Shown here: in pieces, positions 22,000 to 33,900 of the stretch
How the letters are laid out: every line of letters starts with the position of its first letter
Position numbering within the stretch: the stretch's first letter is position 1
Assembly (NCBI GenBank): GCA_000328365.1
Contig: KB312171.1
Span: forward strand, 50,405 to 114,404
Direction of reading: 5' to 3'
Source: Capitella teleta
Taxonomy: Eukaryota; Annelida; Polychaeta; Capitellidae
Length of the DNA stretch: 64,000 nt
The notes under the pieces: model-generated
Told to the model about the DNA's origin: nothing
Database searches by the model: none
Seen by the model: the letters and a program-made list of their open reading frames with translations, nothing else
Position numbers and translations under genes: made by a program

Positions 22000-22694
22000 C
22001 ATGTTGTTGGTCTTCAAATGTTCCAGAAACTTCTTTCCGTGTTACGTTCTGATTCAATCATGCTGACTGTACTAATGTTGCAACTCAAAAACGAATGAAT
22101 AGATTGAATGGATTTTAATTAATAAAACCGGGATTATAATATTATACAATGTAAGAATTCAACATGAAATGAAATTGATCAGAATGTCATGCGTCAGTCT
22201 TGAGCACATGACGACATTCGTCTATGAATAGAGGAGATCACTGATCACACAATTGTCCATGTCTCGTCAGAGCAATGATAATAAAAATAATAAAAACAAA
22301 AAAACATACAACAATGTTCACTTCACAATATTCCTTAATATAAGCGTATAAATACAGGAAAACGCGATCGTAATCAGTGAACTGGGATTGATATTAACAT
22401 ATCTAGTACACGATGAAAAAAATCGATGACATCTTTCCCGGAACCGGAACTCTCCAAAATAATACGAATGATAGTAGTGAGCTATATACGTGCATTGTTA
22501 CATACATGTATTTTGAATCATCAATATAATACGTGCGTAATTTGATTCAAGGCACCCCCTCCCCCTAAAAAACAAACCAAAAACAAAAAAAAAAAAACAA
22601 AAAAAAACAAAAAAAACAAAAAACAACAACCCCACCCCCTCCCAAAAACAACGAACTTTCCTGAACAATAGATAAGTAAAAGAAGCGTTGGCAA
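22000..22694. other. No gene; A-rich and C-rich low-complexity tract
   Basis: Non-coding. At 22,553-22,643 a (CA5-9)n tract is framed by C-rich ends. Confidence 0.6.
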
Positions 22695-25600
22695 TCAAGA
22701 AAAAGACAAATGTAAGTTATCCTTTGCACCTCGATGCCACCTTTGAGCGTGGAATATGCAGCGGAAACAATCCTTCTCCTTCTTATATTTCTCCATATTC
22801 GAAGCAACATCAATCATTCCTTTCATCCATTCATGTCGGGACACCTCTTGTATATTCTTATGCAGTCGGACTGACATCAAAAGAGCTTTCTTCATTTTAT
22901 AAGAACTTTTGAAGATCTTTGCAAAGCGTTTGTCACTCCACTTGAATTGAGCAGAACCGAATGCTTTGCCAAGTACATATGCATCAATGGCTGCACTAGG
23001 AAGTGATTTCAGCAGCACTTCTTCATATTCAGTGGATGATATATCGAACCCATCACATGAGAATCGGAATAATCCAAAAAGCTGGCACCGAGAGAAGTCC
23101 AGGGGAACAGGCCAGTCAATGCTCACTTTCACGGGAACTGGCATCTTGAGACAAATGCATGGTACGATATCTATTGATATGTGCAGCATCTTGTATAAAT
23201 GGCCGTTGAATATCAAGTTCAGACACAGGCCAACAGCTGATCGATCACAACTGAAAAACTTCAAACATGATCCCACCCATGCTGTATCTGTCATGAGAAA
23301 TTGAATCATTCTGATAAGAATAATTTCAACCAGTGGGGTGGAGTTTTCGACATCACTTCCTTTGCTAGTTGATGGAACATTTTTCAGTGCAATATTCAAT
23401 ACATCAATCATCTCATTGGGAGGAAGTTGCCAAAGGTCGTCGATGGCATCTCGAAAGGTAGCATATGCTTTACAGTTATCGATTGAGTTCACTTGATAAT
23501 CATCGAAACAGTCGTTCATTATGAACAAGAAGTCGAACTCATCTGGAGGTCCGCATCTCGTCCCTTCAGCAATACTTCCTCTCAGTCTTGGTTCCAAATT
23601 TAAACTGGGATATCGGCGTTTGTGCCGCTTACTGAACCTGTAAATCAGCCGCACAACTTCATCTTCAATCAACTGTGCTTCTTTTTGGAAACATTGCTCG
23701 TGAAATTTTCTTCTGCCCAAAACAGGTGACTTCAGCAGAGATGTGTACTTTGCGTCGATTTCGCTTGCGTCCTGCCTGCTCAATTGCTCAGTGAATTTGA
23801 CATAATCTATGCTATCCTCTGATTGGTCGATTGTATGAACATCTCTGTAGTTGAAGACGTCTGATTTCCACAATTGATCTCTATCACTCAACAGATGCAC
23901 AATGTCACCGTATCCTAGCAACTCAGCCAGCTCACAGGCAGTTCTGCCGTTGCAGTCTTTTTTGGTTTTATTGCATCCCTTATCCAACAGAAGTTGAGTA
24001 GCCTCCGTATTATTGGCAAGTGCTGCATAATGCAAAGGAGAAGAGCCGAATCTGTCTCCTTTGTTGACAAACTTCACGGTACATTCTTCCAGCAACGATT
24101 GCAAGACTTGTGAGAATCTGGTTCCTGCAGCATAGTGAATGACAGAAGCCCCTTGGTTGTCCTTCTCCATGCAGTTAAATCCTTCATTCAAAATATCAGC
24201 AATCAGAGGTGCAAACCTGGAGTTGAAGAATGCACACTGAGAGCGCGACACCTCCTCGCTAAACGTAAAGGTGGAAGCGATGAACATAACATGGACTGGA
24301 GTCCAACCGTTATCGTCTTTTGTATTCAAAACAGAAGCATCGATATGTCTTTTTGTTAATATGTCCATTATACGCTGGACTTTAACAGCTTCCTGATTTT
24401 TGAATATCGCTCGGAAGAATGAAGCTAGGAAATGGAGAAAGTTCCTTCGATGGTACCCAATTTGGCTCAAATCCTTCGTTTGATTAAGAAGAAAGCTGAG
24501 TTTTGTGGTGGTCAAACAGGTACCGTTAAATCTAGTATAATCACATCGTTGAGCCATCCAGGTTAGCAGGAAATTTATTTCCGTGATGTTTAATAATTCA
24601 TTAAGATTTGTAAATGTGCCCATACTATTATACATCTCCACGAACGCAATGAGAATAACTTCCTTTGTGTTCTGTGCCCCTTCTTCGCTTGATTCTCCAT
24701 TCCCATAAACGATGGCTTTCGAAATGCATTGTACTTGCAACTCATGCGTTATATACAGAAACGTTTTGGCAGAAAGTAAAGATTTTGCAGATTCACAATA
24801 TGCATTCCTTCTGGTGACATCTGCCCCATATCGCTTTAAAAGGTCAACAATAGAGAAATAATTGTTGTTAATAGCAATATGCAGAGGTGCATTTCCTTTG
24901 TCATTGGTTGCATTTGGATCAGCATTATGCTTTATTAGCATTTTCACAATTCTCAAATAGCCTTTGCTAGACGCAAAATGGAGAGCTGTAGAATTACCTG
25001 CATTAGCAATATTGACGTCAATTTCATTTTCGATCAGTAACTCAACAATTTTCTCTTTTGCGATTTGATCCATTTCATCCATGACAACATAATGAAGGAC
25101 GGTTGATCCTTCGATGTCTTGTGCATTTACTTCGGCGCCATATTCAAGAAATAGCTTCACCATAGAAACATTTCCTGTTCGTACTGCCATTACAAATGGG
25201 GTCATTCCAATGAAATTTCGTTTGTTAACATTAGCTCCATTCTTCAGCAATAGCTTAACAATTCTTCCCGTTTCTTCCTCGTTATTCGAGCCAATCAATT
25301 CAACAGTTTTGGTAAGAGGTGAACTTCCATTATTATCTTGTTTTTCGATATCAGCATTGTTATCTAAAAGGAATTTTGTCACGCATATATTTCCGACAGC
25401 GCATGCGATATGTAGAGGGGAGGCACCTCTGTCATCTTCGATATTAACATCAGCTCCACATGCAACCAAGAGTTCTCCTATTTCTGTTGTTATTTCATTG
25501 TCTTTTGATTCCATTGCAAGGTAATGAAGGGTGGTAAAACCACAGTCATCCTTCATATTAGGATTTGCTATTTTGCTGAGAAACTTCTTCGTAACAAATA

Positions 25601-25871
25601 CGAATTTTTCTACTTTTGCAAGAAGGGGGAGGAGCGTGCATCCGTCGCTACCAACGCTGTCGACATCTGCACCATGTTTGATCAACAGATCCACTATTTG
25701 TTGTTTCTTTTCGACATTTGTGACTTCACAAACAGCAGCTAATAGAGTATGAAGCTTATCGACATGAAATATCCCATTTGGATTTGATGTGCATAAGAGA
25801 GCATTCACCATAGGGACATCTTCGGCTTTTATTGCACATTGAAGCTGACAGAATCCTTCATCGCTCGACAT
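22695..25871 (-). CDS. Ankyrin-repeat/cGAS-like (Mab-21 fold) nucleotidyltransferase fusion
   Basis: Likely cytosolic, 1,058 residues, one uninterrupted exon. The start at 25871 ('MSSDEGF') follows an acceptor-like 'tttttcactgcag', so a 5' UTR intron is likely. About nine ankyrin repeats fill residues ~38-358, a spacer lacks repeats (~365-520), and four more repeats run ~521-672. The C-terminal third is a Mab-21/cGAS-type domain. It has a basic spine helix ('RFSKRHKRRYP'), the G765-S766 motif, acidic residues E778 and D780 in 'PPDEFDFLF', and a third acid D901 in 'HISIDIVP'. S766-to-E778 spacing equals that of human cGAS (S213-E225), so all three metal-binding acids look intact and activity is plausible. 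No cGAS zinc-thumb pattern (H-x5-CC-x6-C) is seen. The region after the conserved helix near 990 is short and may continue in another exon. cGAS-like receptors make cyclic dinucleotides in innate immunity; here ligand and product are unknown. Confidence 0.85.
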   Translation of the reverse strand: MSSDEGFCQLQCAIKAEDVPMVNALLCTSNPNGIFHVDKLHTLLAAVCEVTNVEKKQQIVDLLIKHGADVDSVGSDGCTLLPLLAKVEKFVFVTKKFLSKIANPNMKDDCGFTTLHYLAMESKDNEITTEIGELLVACGADVNIEDDRGASPLHIACAVGNICVTKFLLDNNADIEKQDNNGSSPLTKTVELIGSNNEEETGRIVKLLLKNGANVNKRNFIGMTPFVMAVRTGNVSMVKLFLEYGAEVNAQDIEGSTVLHYVVMDEMDQIAKEKIVELLIENEIDVNIANAGNSTALHFASSKGYLRIVKMLIKHNADPNATNDKGNAPLHIAINNNYFSIVDLLKRYGADVTRRNAYCESAKSLLSAKTFLYITHELQVQCISKAIVYGNGESSEEGAQNTKEVILIAFVEMYNSMGTFTNLNELLNITEINFLLTWMAQRCDYTRFNGTCLTTTKLSFLLNQTKDLSQIGYHRRNFLHFLASFFRAIFKNQEAVKVQRIMDILTKRHIDASVLNTKDDNGWTPVHVMFIASTFTFSEEVSRSQCAFFNSRFAPLIADILNEGFNCMEKDNQGASVIHYAAGTRFSQVLQSLLEECTVKFVNKGDRFGSSPLHYAALANNTEATQLLLDKGCNKTKKDCNGRTACELAELLGYGDIVHLLSDRDQLWKSDVFNYRDVHTIDQSEDSIDYVKFTEQLSRQDASEIDAKYTSLLKSPVLGRRKFHEQCFQKEAQLIEDEVVRLIYRFSKRHKRRYPSLNLEPRLRGSIAEGTRCGPPDEFDFLFIMNDCFDDYQVNSIDNCKAYATFRDAIDDLWQLPPNEMIDVLNIALKNVPSTSKGSDVENSTPLVEIILIRMIQFLMTDTAWVGSCLKFFSCDRSAVGLCLNLIFNGHLYKMLHISIDIVPCICLKMPVPVKVSIDWPVPLDFSRCQLFGLFRFSCDGFDISSTEYEEVLLKSLPSAAIDAYVLGKAFGSAQFKWSDKRFAKIFKSSYKMKKALLMSVRLHKNIQEVSRHEWMKGMIDVASNMEKYKKEKDCFRCIFHAQRWHRGAKDNLHLSFS

Positions 25872-26589
25872 CTTGACTCTTGACAACTGCAGTGAAAAAT
25901 AGCATTTGATATTTTCAAGTTTATATGGTCGGCTGAGTAACAAACTTATAAACTGTGATCAATTCAGATTAGAGACAGCAGAAGAGGCCCAGTATCCAAG
26001 AGTCTTGATATACATTATCTGATAATCTACTTTGATTGAATAGCTGAACTATTATCTTTGTCAATAATATTTTCTTACTCCAGGGATTTCGAATGGTATG
26101 AAATCAAAATTATCCTGATTTTTCCCATTGAACAATATTCTGTCCCCATGTTGCATCTTCTTCTTTGTGCTTTGCGATAACCACTTTCGATTTGGGGATA
26201 TGCGTTTTACCGACAGATCTTACACTTAATCCGAAATCCAGAAAAGCATGGTTTTTGCTTGGAAAAAGATCAAAGCAACATTTATAAATTATTAATTTAT
26301 AAATTATAGTAATACCGCTGTATCACTATTGAATAATTATCAAGTCCTTTGATACCAGAGCCAAATTAATGGAGCTCAGCATTCAATGTAACAAAAATAC
26401 GAAGCAGTCCTAAATATAATTTTCATCTTACATCTAAGATGCGGTGGAAGTGCGCTTGCTCAATTTTCAATCTTGAGTAAGTCACAAACACAAAATTTAA
26501 TGAAATTACTCTTTATTGATGCATTGTTTCTATGTTGGCATTTGGATCGGAAATTGTACAAACTTTCTCCAAGTATTGAGCAGATTCAA
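25872..26589. other. Upstream of the ankyrin/cGAS-like gene; no further exon identified
   Basis: The acceptor at about 25,893 implies an upstream non-coding exon at higher coordinates. None could be recognised. Confidence 0.4.
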
Positions 26590-27770
26590 TACATTATTTT
26601 TTCAAAGAAAGGGCTCCAGGTAACCATCAAGCTGTTTTAATTGACGCAGGAATTATAAAACGGATCGATTCTTTTAAATTCCTTGGTGTAATCATTGATG
26701 ATCGATTATCTTAGCGTCAACATATTTTCTATATACGAAAAAAATAATTATAAATCTATTGGCATAATACGGTCTGCAAGGTTATTGCTCAACAAAAATG
26801 CTCTTCTTACTCTGTACTACTCTCTTATTTATCCCTACTTAAATTACTGCATCGATGTATGGGGCCACTGAAATGAACACGATTTTCAGTCGCTTTTCAA
26901 ATTACAAAAAAAAAAGAGCTGTGAGATATATAAATTTTGCAAAACGAACTGCTCACACAGACAGGTTATTTAAATATTTAAATATCCTTCCTCTAAAACG
27001 CCTTTATATTCTCTCAGTCTCGGTCTTCATGTTTAAATTCAATCATAAACTTCTTCCCCCTGCAATAGATGAATTCTTAAAAACAAATGCCTCCATACAT
27101 GCTATTAATACCCGCCAAAGCCATTTACTTCATGTACCTCGTCTATCTTCAAATTTATCATTGAAATCAATTCGTTTCCGAGGCGTGTTCATATAGAATG
27201 AAATCAATAGCGAAATCAACATAAATCTCACCAATTTTAAAACTCACCTTAAAACTAAACTCGTGACCGACTTTTCAATTTTACTCACGCCAATCCACTA
27301 ACCTCACTTTGCCTCGTTATTCTCCTCTCTTCTTTATCTTTCGTTATGTTACATTTTATGCATTGCTCTTTTTTACTCTTTTCATCATTATATTATACTG
27401 TACTATATATATAGGGTAGTTACTAACAACTTTAATGTGTCATCGTGTTTGTTGCACCTTTTTTATTTTATTTTTATTTTTATTTTTATTTTTATTTTAA
27501 TTTTTATTTTTATTTTTATTTTATTTTTATTTTTATTTTTATTTTTATTTTTATTTTTATTTTTATTTTTATTTTTATTTTTTTTTAACTTTTATTGCCA
27601 CAGTTGACACCGTTGGTTATAGGTTATTCATTCGTGTAATTTTAAATCGGGGCATATATTCACCCCTGGATCAGCCCCATTTCATTCATCATTGTTTTGT
27701 ATATTCTAAATTTTCACCTTCATTTTGATTCTGTGAATGAATAAACTTATCTATCTTTCTAGTGTAAATC
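26590..27770 (+). mobile_element. CR1/L2-like LINE, 3' fragment
   Basis: Translation shows the end of a reverse transcriptase: 'FKFLGVIIDDRLS' (~26,670), 'LYYSLIYPYLNYC' (~26,815) and a C-terminal region (26,870-27,196) with 'RLFKYLNILPLKRLYILSV', 'FNHKLLPPAIDEF' and 'HAINTRQS'. There is a stop in the frame after 'DDRLS' and further shifts. The tail carries a (TTTTTA)n array and 'gaatgaataaactta' near 27,735. 5'-truncated and dead. Confidence 0.8.
27462..27582. repeat. (TTTTTA)n microsatellite
   Basis: Hexanucleotide array of about 120 bp with occasional five-base units, inside the LINE 3' region. Confidence 0.9.
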
Positions 27771-27954
27771 ATTATCAAGACAATGATAATATCCATTATA
27801 AATTATAAGTTATAATTACAGCATTTAAGTGGGTTGAAACTAGTAAAACTCGCCCCTCGATGGAGTGATGCTAAGTTTTTTGTCCAGAAATCGAGATGCA
27901 AGGAAAAATGAAATGAATACTGGAACAAAGCGGCATGCCACGGTCTTGATTAGT

Positions 27955-28612
27955 TCCACAAGATGTAACCGTCAATCATCCTGAATTCTTGGTTACATAA
28001 CGGTAGCATTGGCTCCTGTGGTATCCGCCCATTTTCGTGTTTTGTCAACGTTTAACGTTAGATTACATCCGGGTTACGGTTGATCTGTTTTGGTTCCGGT
28101 GAATATAATTTCTTGTATTTTGATGTCAAGTTGTCGACGAATAAAAGATCTGGAAATGTGTTTAGTCCTGATCGTTTGATAAATACAAGAACATTACAGC
28201 TCCCTGGGCGGAATTTTAAAATAGCTAGTGTTCCGGATCTAGAAATCTCAGCACAACGATTCTTGCATCAATGAGGGCGGAATGTAATGAGTTTTCCCAC
28301 TCTGTATGTATAGGGTCTGCAGGTTGCAGATTGAAATCGTGAGAATTGAAAAACTGCTCAAGAAAGTCAGCATTTCTCCGTTTCCTTGCTTCATTAAATA
28401 TGCAAAACAGTACATATTGCGTAAATAAAGTTACAACCAGCTGCTATAATGATGGTGAAATTGATTGCAATATTAATTTGTGCGTATCCCAATACCAGAA
28501 ATATAACGCTCAGACTTCTAGATGCGGGGCACTGGCCATTTTAAGGTTTCGCTCAGGGAGCCAATGAGACTGAACCGTGTCTCAGCATTTGAGCTCGGAT
28601 GCCGCCCGGTTT
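27955..28612 (+). repeat. Foldback-type interspersed repeat, copy B
   Basis: Same family as 16,126-16,570 (opposite orientation). It has extra sequence of about 200 bp between 'gcattggctc' (~28,015) and 'ctagaaatctc' (~28,240) that copies A and C lack, so something may have inserted. Non-coding. Confidence 0.65.
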
Positions 28613-28619
28613 AAGTCTT

Positions 28620-30868
28620 AATTAGCACCCAAGTATAATGCCCAAACATGAGTGACGTATTGATTACATGATAGGTAAACGATGCTCACCTTAATACTGC
28701 GTCTAGTGTGGAAGAGAGCTGAGCTCACTCATCTGCAACCGTCTGCGATCTCAATCGATGTGTATATCTGTCTACGGAGGCACCGCATCGATCCATGTTG
28801 ACCATGAACACGTCTCGCCACCTCCCTACAGCCAGTCGGAGTTGATTAATTGGAGTTTGTTTTCATACGAACTCTTCGATTATTTATAGCTTCCACAGCT
28901 TCTTGGTAATTATTCTAATGTTTAGACTCAAACAAACCTAGGCTCCTCATTTATCTATCAATATATTATATATTTATATGTACGTAATAATAATGTACGT
29001 ACAATTAATTAGGATCATTATATGATGTATCTACTTGTTTTCGTGTAATTATTTGTCAGTGCTTTTGCTTTTGGTAGCTGTAAAGTGCGCATATTCTTTA
29101 TCACAGGCCATTCCAATTACTGGACCTTTTTCGTGTTGTTCAAGTTGCTCCAGTTTGTTTGTTTTTGTTTTTGTTTTTGTTTGTTTTTGGTTTTTTTTTT
29201 CAATTAACCGATTAATTATTAGTCAGCATAAAATAAATGGTTCCGTTACACCTTCTGATTGGAACAAGAGTAGGCCTATGCAATGTACATACATAGCATA
29301 CATGATTATTGAGTCAAACATGATTCAATCATGACTCAAAATGACATGTCGGTTTAGTATATCTCACCTTATTCGTGTGTTGTAGACCTCTTGAGCACAA
29401 TTAATAAGTGAATGCTGGTCTCTTCGCGTCAAGAAATTATATTTTATATCGCGGCATCGATTGCTGTACACTGCAGTGCAAATGACTATTTATGACTTGC
29501 TATTGCTTGGCAACCCTCAAATAAACAGGGGGTTCCACAAATCACCACACGCGTCGCCTTCAGTCGAACTCTGGCTCATTGGGAAGAGTCGGGTATCCCC
29601 TATAAGTTATCACACCACACATTAGATTTGAATAATATGCCATATTTTATGCGTTAAAGAAAGAAGAATACAGAGCGTTTCACGATTACTGATCGATTTG
29701 CCTCATATCTGCTGCAATGGGGCACAAGTGACTGCTCTTTAACAGGAAGAACTACTCATGCATGTTTGTTAAAGAAGACCCATGTTCATGTCGAAACCTT
29801 TTTAAGGGCCGTTAACCCACTGCCGGGCGGGCGGTGCAGCCGGGCTCGCCCGCCCGGTCTAAAATGTTATTTCCATAGGAATAGCTTTGTAGACATGCTG
29901 GTCGTTTACTCGCCACCAGATCACCAGAGCGGAAATTCGGGGTTCTCATGCGTGTGCAATGAAGCGTTCAGTGTGATGTTGAGCATTGTCAAGAGTATGT
30001 GCGCACTGATCATGCATCATTTACTCAACGACAAATCCACAAATTGAGATTATGATTTACCTCCTTAGAATTCTGAATGTTGCTCCCATAATAATCATAT
30101 ACACCTGAAACAAGTTGGTCGTATGTTGATATCAAATGTTGGACCAGTATACACTGTGTACACATTATTTAGATACCCATGCATCAAAATTGAATAATTT
30201 TCTTATTTTATAACACCAACGTTGCTGCATTATATATAAATACATGTTACAAAACTTTTGTTTTATGTGTATGTTGTACAAAATCATAAGCATTTCATTA
30301 TTCAAGAAATCGGAAAACAAATCAACAACATCCTAGCAAACACGAATTCGAATCGAACACTCTAGTTCGAAATTGGTGAATACTTTCATTGGGTGAGGGA
30401 GCATAGCTGCTATCTACATGAGTCAATATAGTGTGGTATAGCATGCATGTACATAAGTTTTAAGAAATAATTTCGGCATACCTAAACTACTACATGTAAT
30501 AAGGCATATAATAAGTGCTCTGAGGAACTCACCAGTTTATTATATTTGATATATTAGTGGTTCTTTATAGCCCAAAATTATTGCCCAATGGGCTTGATTT
30601 TAGCTACAGATGTGATTCAAAACGTATAGAAACGTAAATGGAGTTACATGAGTTTTACTCATCGAACAAACTAATAGCCATATTCAGAATTCTGAAGTCA
30701 TATGTTTAACAAAGGTGTTGCTCCAACAAATTCCGAGAGCAGAATGAAAATCAAGTTATAAATAGAATGGTAGGCGGGGCATAAAGTATCATATGCATGA
30801 CCATCGTCGACACGCCAGCCCGGCTGCAACGCTCGCCAGTCTGTGAGTAAACGGCTCTCCAGATTGAT
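28620..30868. other. No gene seen
   Basis: Non-coding. It includes a (GTTTTT)n tract (~29,155-29,200) and a GC-rich perfect inverted repeat at 29,823-29,857, unusual in such AT-rich surroundings. Confidence 0.5.
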
Positions 30869-30874
30869 TTTATT
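30869..30874 (-). terminator. Possible polyA signal of the SLC5-like gene
   Basis: TTTATT on the plus strand, i.e. AATAAA on the coding strand, about 105 nt after the stop codon. Confidence 0.5.
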
Positions 30875-30978
30875 TCGATTTCTATCTTTTATGAGTGCAA
30901 AGAGAGCAATTTTGAAATGATCCATCAGCAATGAATAAAATTAAATTTCAGTTGAAATATGACTTTTTTATAATCAAT

Positions 30979-33900
30979 CTAAATGGCACTTGTTTCTTGT
31001 GTATCCTTGATCAGCACGACATCATTCTCCTCTGGCGTTCTCTTGACATCCTGGGTCGGAGTAATAAAAGGTGAATACGACGAATCAATATAAATTCTTG
31101 AATTTACCTTAAAATCGTAGCATGAGACATCGTCGTTGCCAAGAGGTGGCATTGTAGCAAATGTGAACATTGCTTTCCAAGGCAACCTGAGACGGGCATC
31201 GATTCTCTTTGCTTTATTTTGATGGTCAGCTGTTGGTGCAAGCCATTAGATTACTGATATTTCTATATAACTTCGCGCACCAATGTTGAAGATGCGAGAC
31301 GCGACCCAGCCAACTGAGAGAGTGATGACGAAACCGATCAACGTATACCACAGAAAGGATACAGCGTACATATTTTGAATTCCATGCCTGAAAGAGATTT
31401 ATTTGATAAGAAAAAAAAAAAAATAGCAATAACACTGCAATTATATTGCTTTCACGTGTGAAGTATTACGTAAATATACTAACCTGATTTAATCATTTGA
31501 GTTGTTAACAGCTAAGCACACTTTTAAACCTGGAAGTGCAGATTCATTTTTCTAGCATCACAGAGTGATTTCTTCGAAAGAACGTAAACAACTTCGCAAA
31601 GCAAAATTAAAACTCCCAATATGGGCATAATTAGGCCAACTCCCCACTAATAACCTGTGCAATAATCCCTGATATCACACACTTACAGTGAAGTATCCAA
31701 ACTCGTTGTGTTTGTGGAGGTTCCGTTATACATGGGACATTTGTCTGAATTCAGAGGAGGAAGAGTTGGGCTGAAGGATGGAATTGACTGGGATCCCATT
31801 ACAATCCAGAGGCTGATAGCAGCACCAACACTGCAGCCTAGCAGTGCTCCCTGAAATAGACATATCGTGGTTTGCTTTTTGAGCTATGTCTACGCTAACC
31901 TGCCAGTTGGCTGAATCAGATATGCCACCAAGAATAAACATGCCGTAAAGAGGCCCACAAGTAGCACCTCCAAATGAAAGTGCCACCTGAAATAATAAGA
32001 AACACGTTAAAAGCTACAAAACAATACAGCAACTTATCTATTACACTCTTATGAGGGTTGTATGGTGTCGTTATGATGTCACAATAGCACATCACACTTC
32101 ACTTGAAATCACGACACATCTTGGAATCATAACGCACTTATAAGTTGAATGATCTCTTTGTCAACTGTAAACATCAATGAGCAGTCATCGTTGGCTACAC
32201 TTTGACACCCAATAATATTGTGATGTTCTAACAGTTAATTACATTGCATCTAAATATATCACTAGCGTCTGGAGATATAAAAGTGCTGGTTAATATCCCA
32301 CGGCTTTGATAATATATCTTCCCTTAATTGCTGACTCATCTTTTTCTGACTCAAAGCTTAGCTTTCATAGCAACTGCGAATTTTGCATTAAACTGATCAT
32401 TAGCGGGGATCTTTATAAGTGAACGTGTGAGTTAGGGTCATTTGCATACGGTCAGTTCAGATATTGAAAGTCATGAAACACCTGTGCTCTCATACCCAAT
32501 AATAAAACATTACCTGTGTGACTGGACCAGGCATTAAAGCTGCCAAGAAGGCCACGGCAGCTCCAATGAAACCGAAAACAACAACTGGAATATAATACGA
32601 GATATGAAGTTGTTGAATGTCAAATTCGTAGCATGCAGACCCATGAATTTGTTGAGTATAGCTGCTTTGAAGTCGCTCATATTAACGAGGTAATGTTTTA
32701 GAACATCTTCCCATGCATTGGCTGCACATCCGCTCAGGCTTGATGAGACCGAACTGAAATATATTACAAAAGTCAATAATATTATCAGTATTTTGGCTTT
32801 GGTTTCAAAAACATTATTACACATACTATGCATGCATTTACCTGATAGGCTATTCTAACGTGTAGCATAATATTGATGCTTGGTCTGTTTACCTGAGTGC
32901 TCCGCTGTATAAAGTCGCAAGAAAAAGTCCAGAGAAACCATGAGACGACGCAAAGACGATTTTCACAAAGTGTGGTAGAATCTGCCAAGTACGCAGCATG
33001 CAATTCAGGGTATGCGATCACTTGACTATTTAACCTTGTTGGATGAGTCGATATCTCCGTTGAGCACAGGATCACATCCTTCCTTCGCGAAGTAGGCAGT
33101 TACGATGATTCCATTGGTAAACGCAAGGCACACCATAATGATGAGACAGGGGATGTTCAAAAGCAGAGACCTAAGAGCAGAACAGTGGTTATTCAGTGTC
33201 TGTTTAGTAAATAGATTTAATAATCTGATGGACAACCTCTTTACGATTATAAATGGTTAAGTCGGTAATATTATTAAGAGATTTAGCACATTTACAATCG
33301 TGCATCTCTCAGAGACTCGGTGGCAGAGTATCTTTGGGTTGAAGCTTGCTGCAATCCATAAATGAAAGCCCAAGTAACGCTCCAACCAAACACCAAGCCC
33401 CAAATAGTCAGGCGTTCTCTTGGGTCAGCTGATGCTCTGAAGAAAATCATCCAAGCATGATGACCTGTCAACTTATAATAAATATAAATCTTACGAAAAT
33501 CCAAGAACCCTTCCTTCTAATTGAGCATAATGAAAAGCCTCTGAGAGTCCACCGACTTCGATCGATCCCTGGGAATATTGCAGTTGCTTGTAATGAATGC
33601 GTTTTACTAGATAATTCTCCATAATCACCTTTACGAGCACCGCAAGAATGCCACATAACATGATGCCTGCTTGGAAGACATCCGTCCATATCACCGCCCG
33701 CATGCCACCCTATCGATAATATATGATATTAGATGCCGACCAGGAGACCATCTCTTCGACCCTGTAACAATTACCATCGACGACTAACCATTTCCGCATT
33801 ACTTGTAAATATACTTTTGAAACAACCTGTATTGATAGGTACACAAGCACATAACATTTAATTCAATACGGCAGATGCATTTTGTATATTTCCTCTGACT

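Noticed and set aside
25114-25524. 136-codon plus-strand frame
   Set aside because: Antisense shadow of the ankyrin repeats.
29766-30047. 93-codon plus-strand frame
   Set aside because: Starts in a GC hairpin region with no domain or splice support; probably chance.
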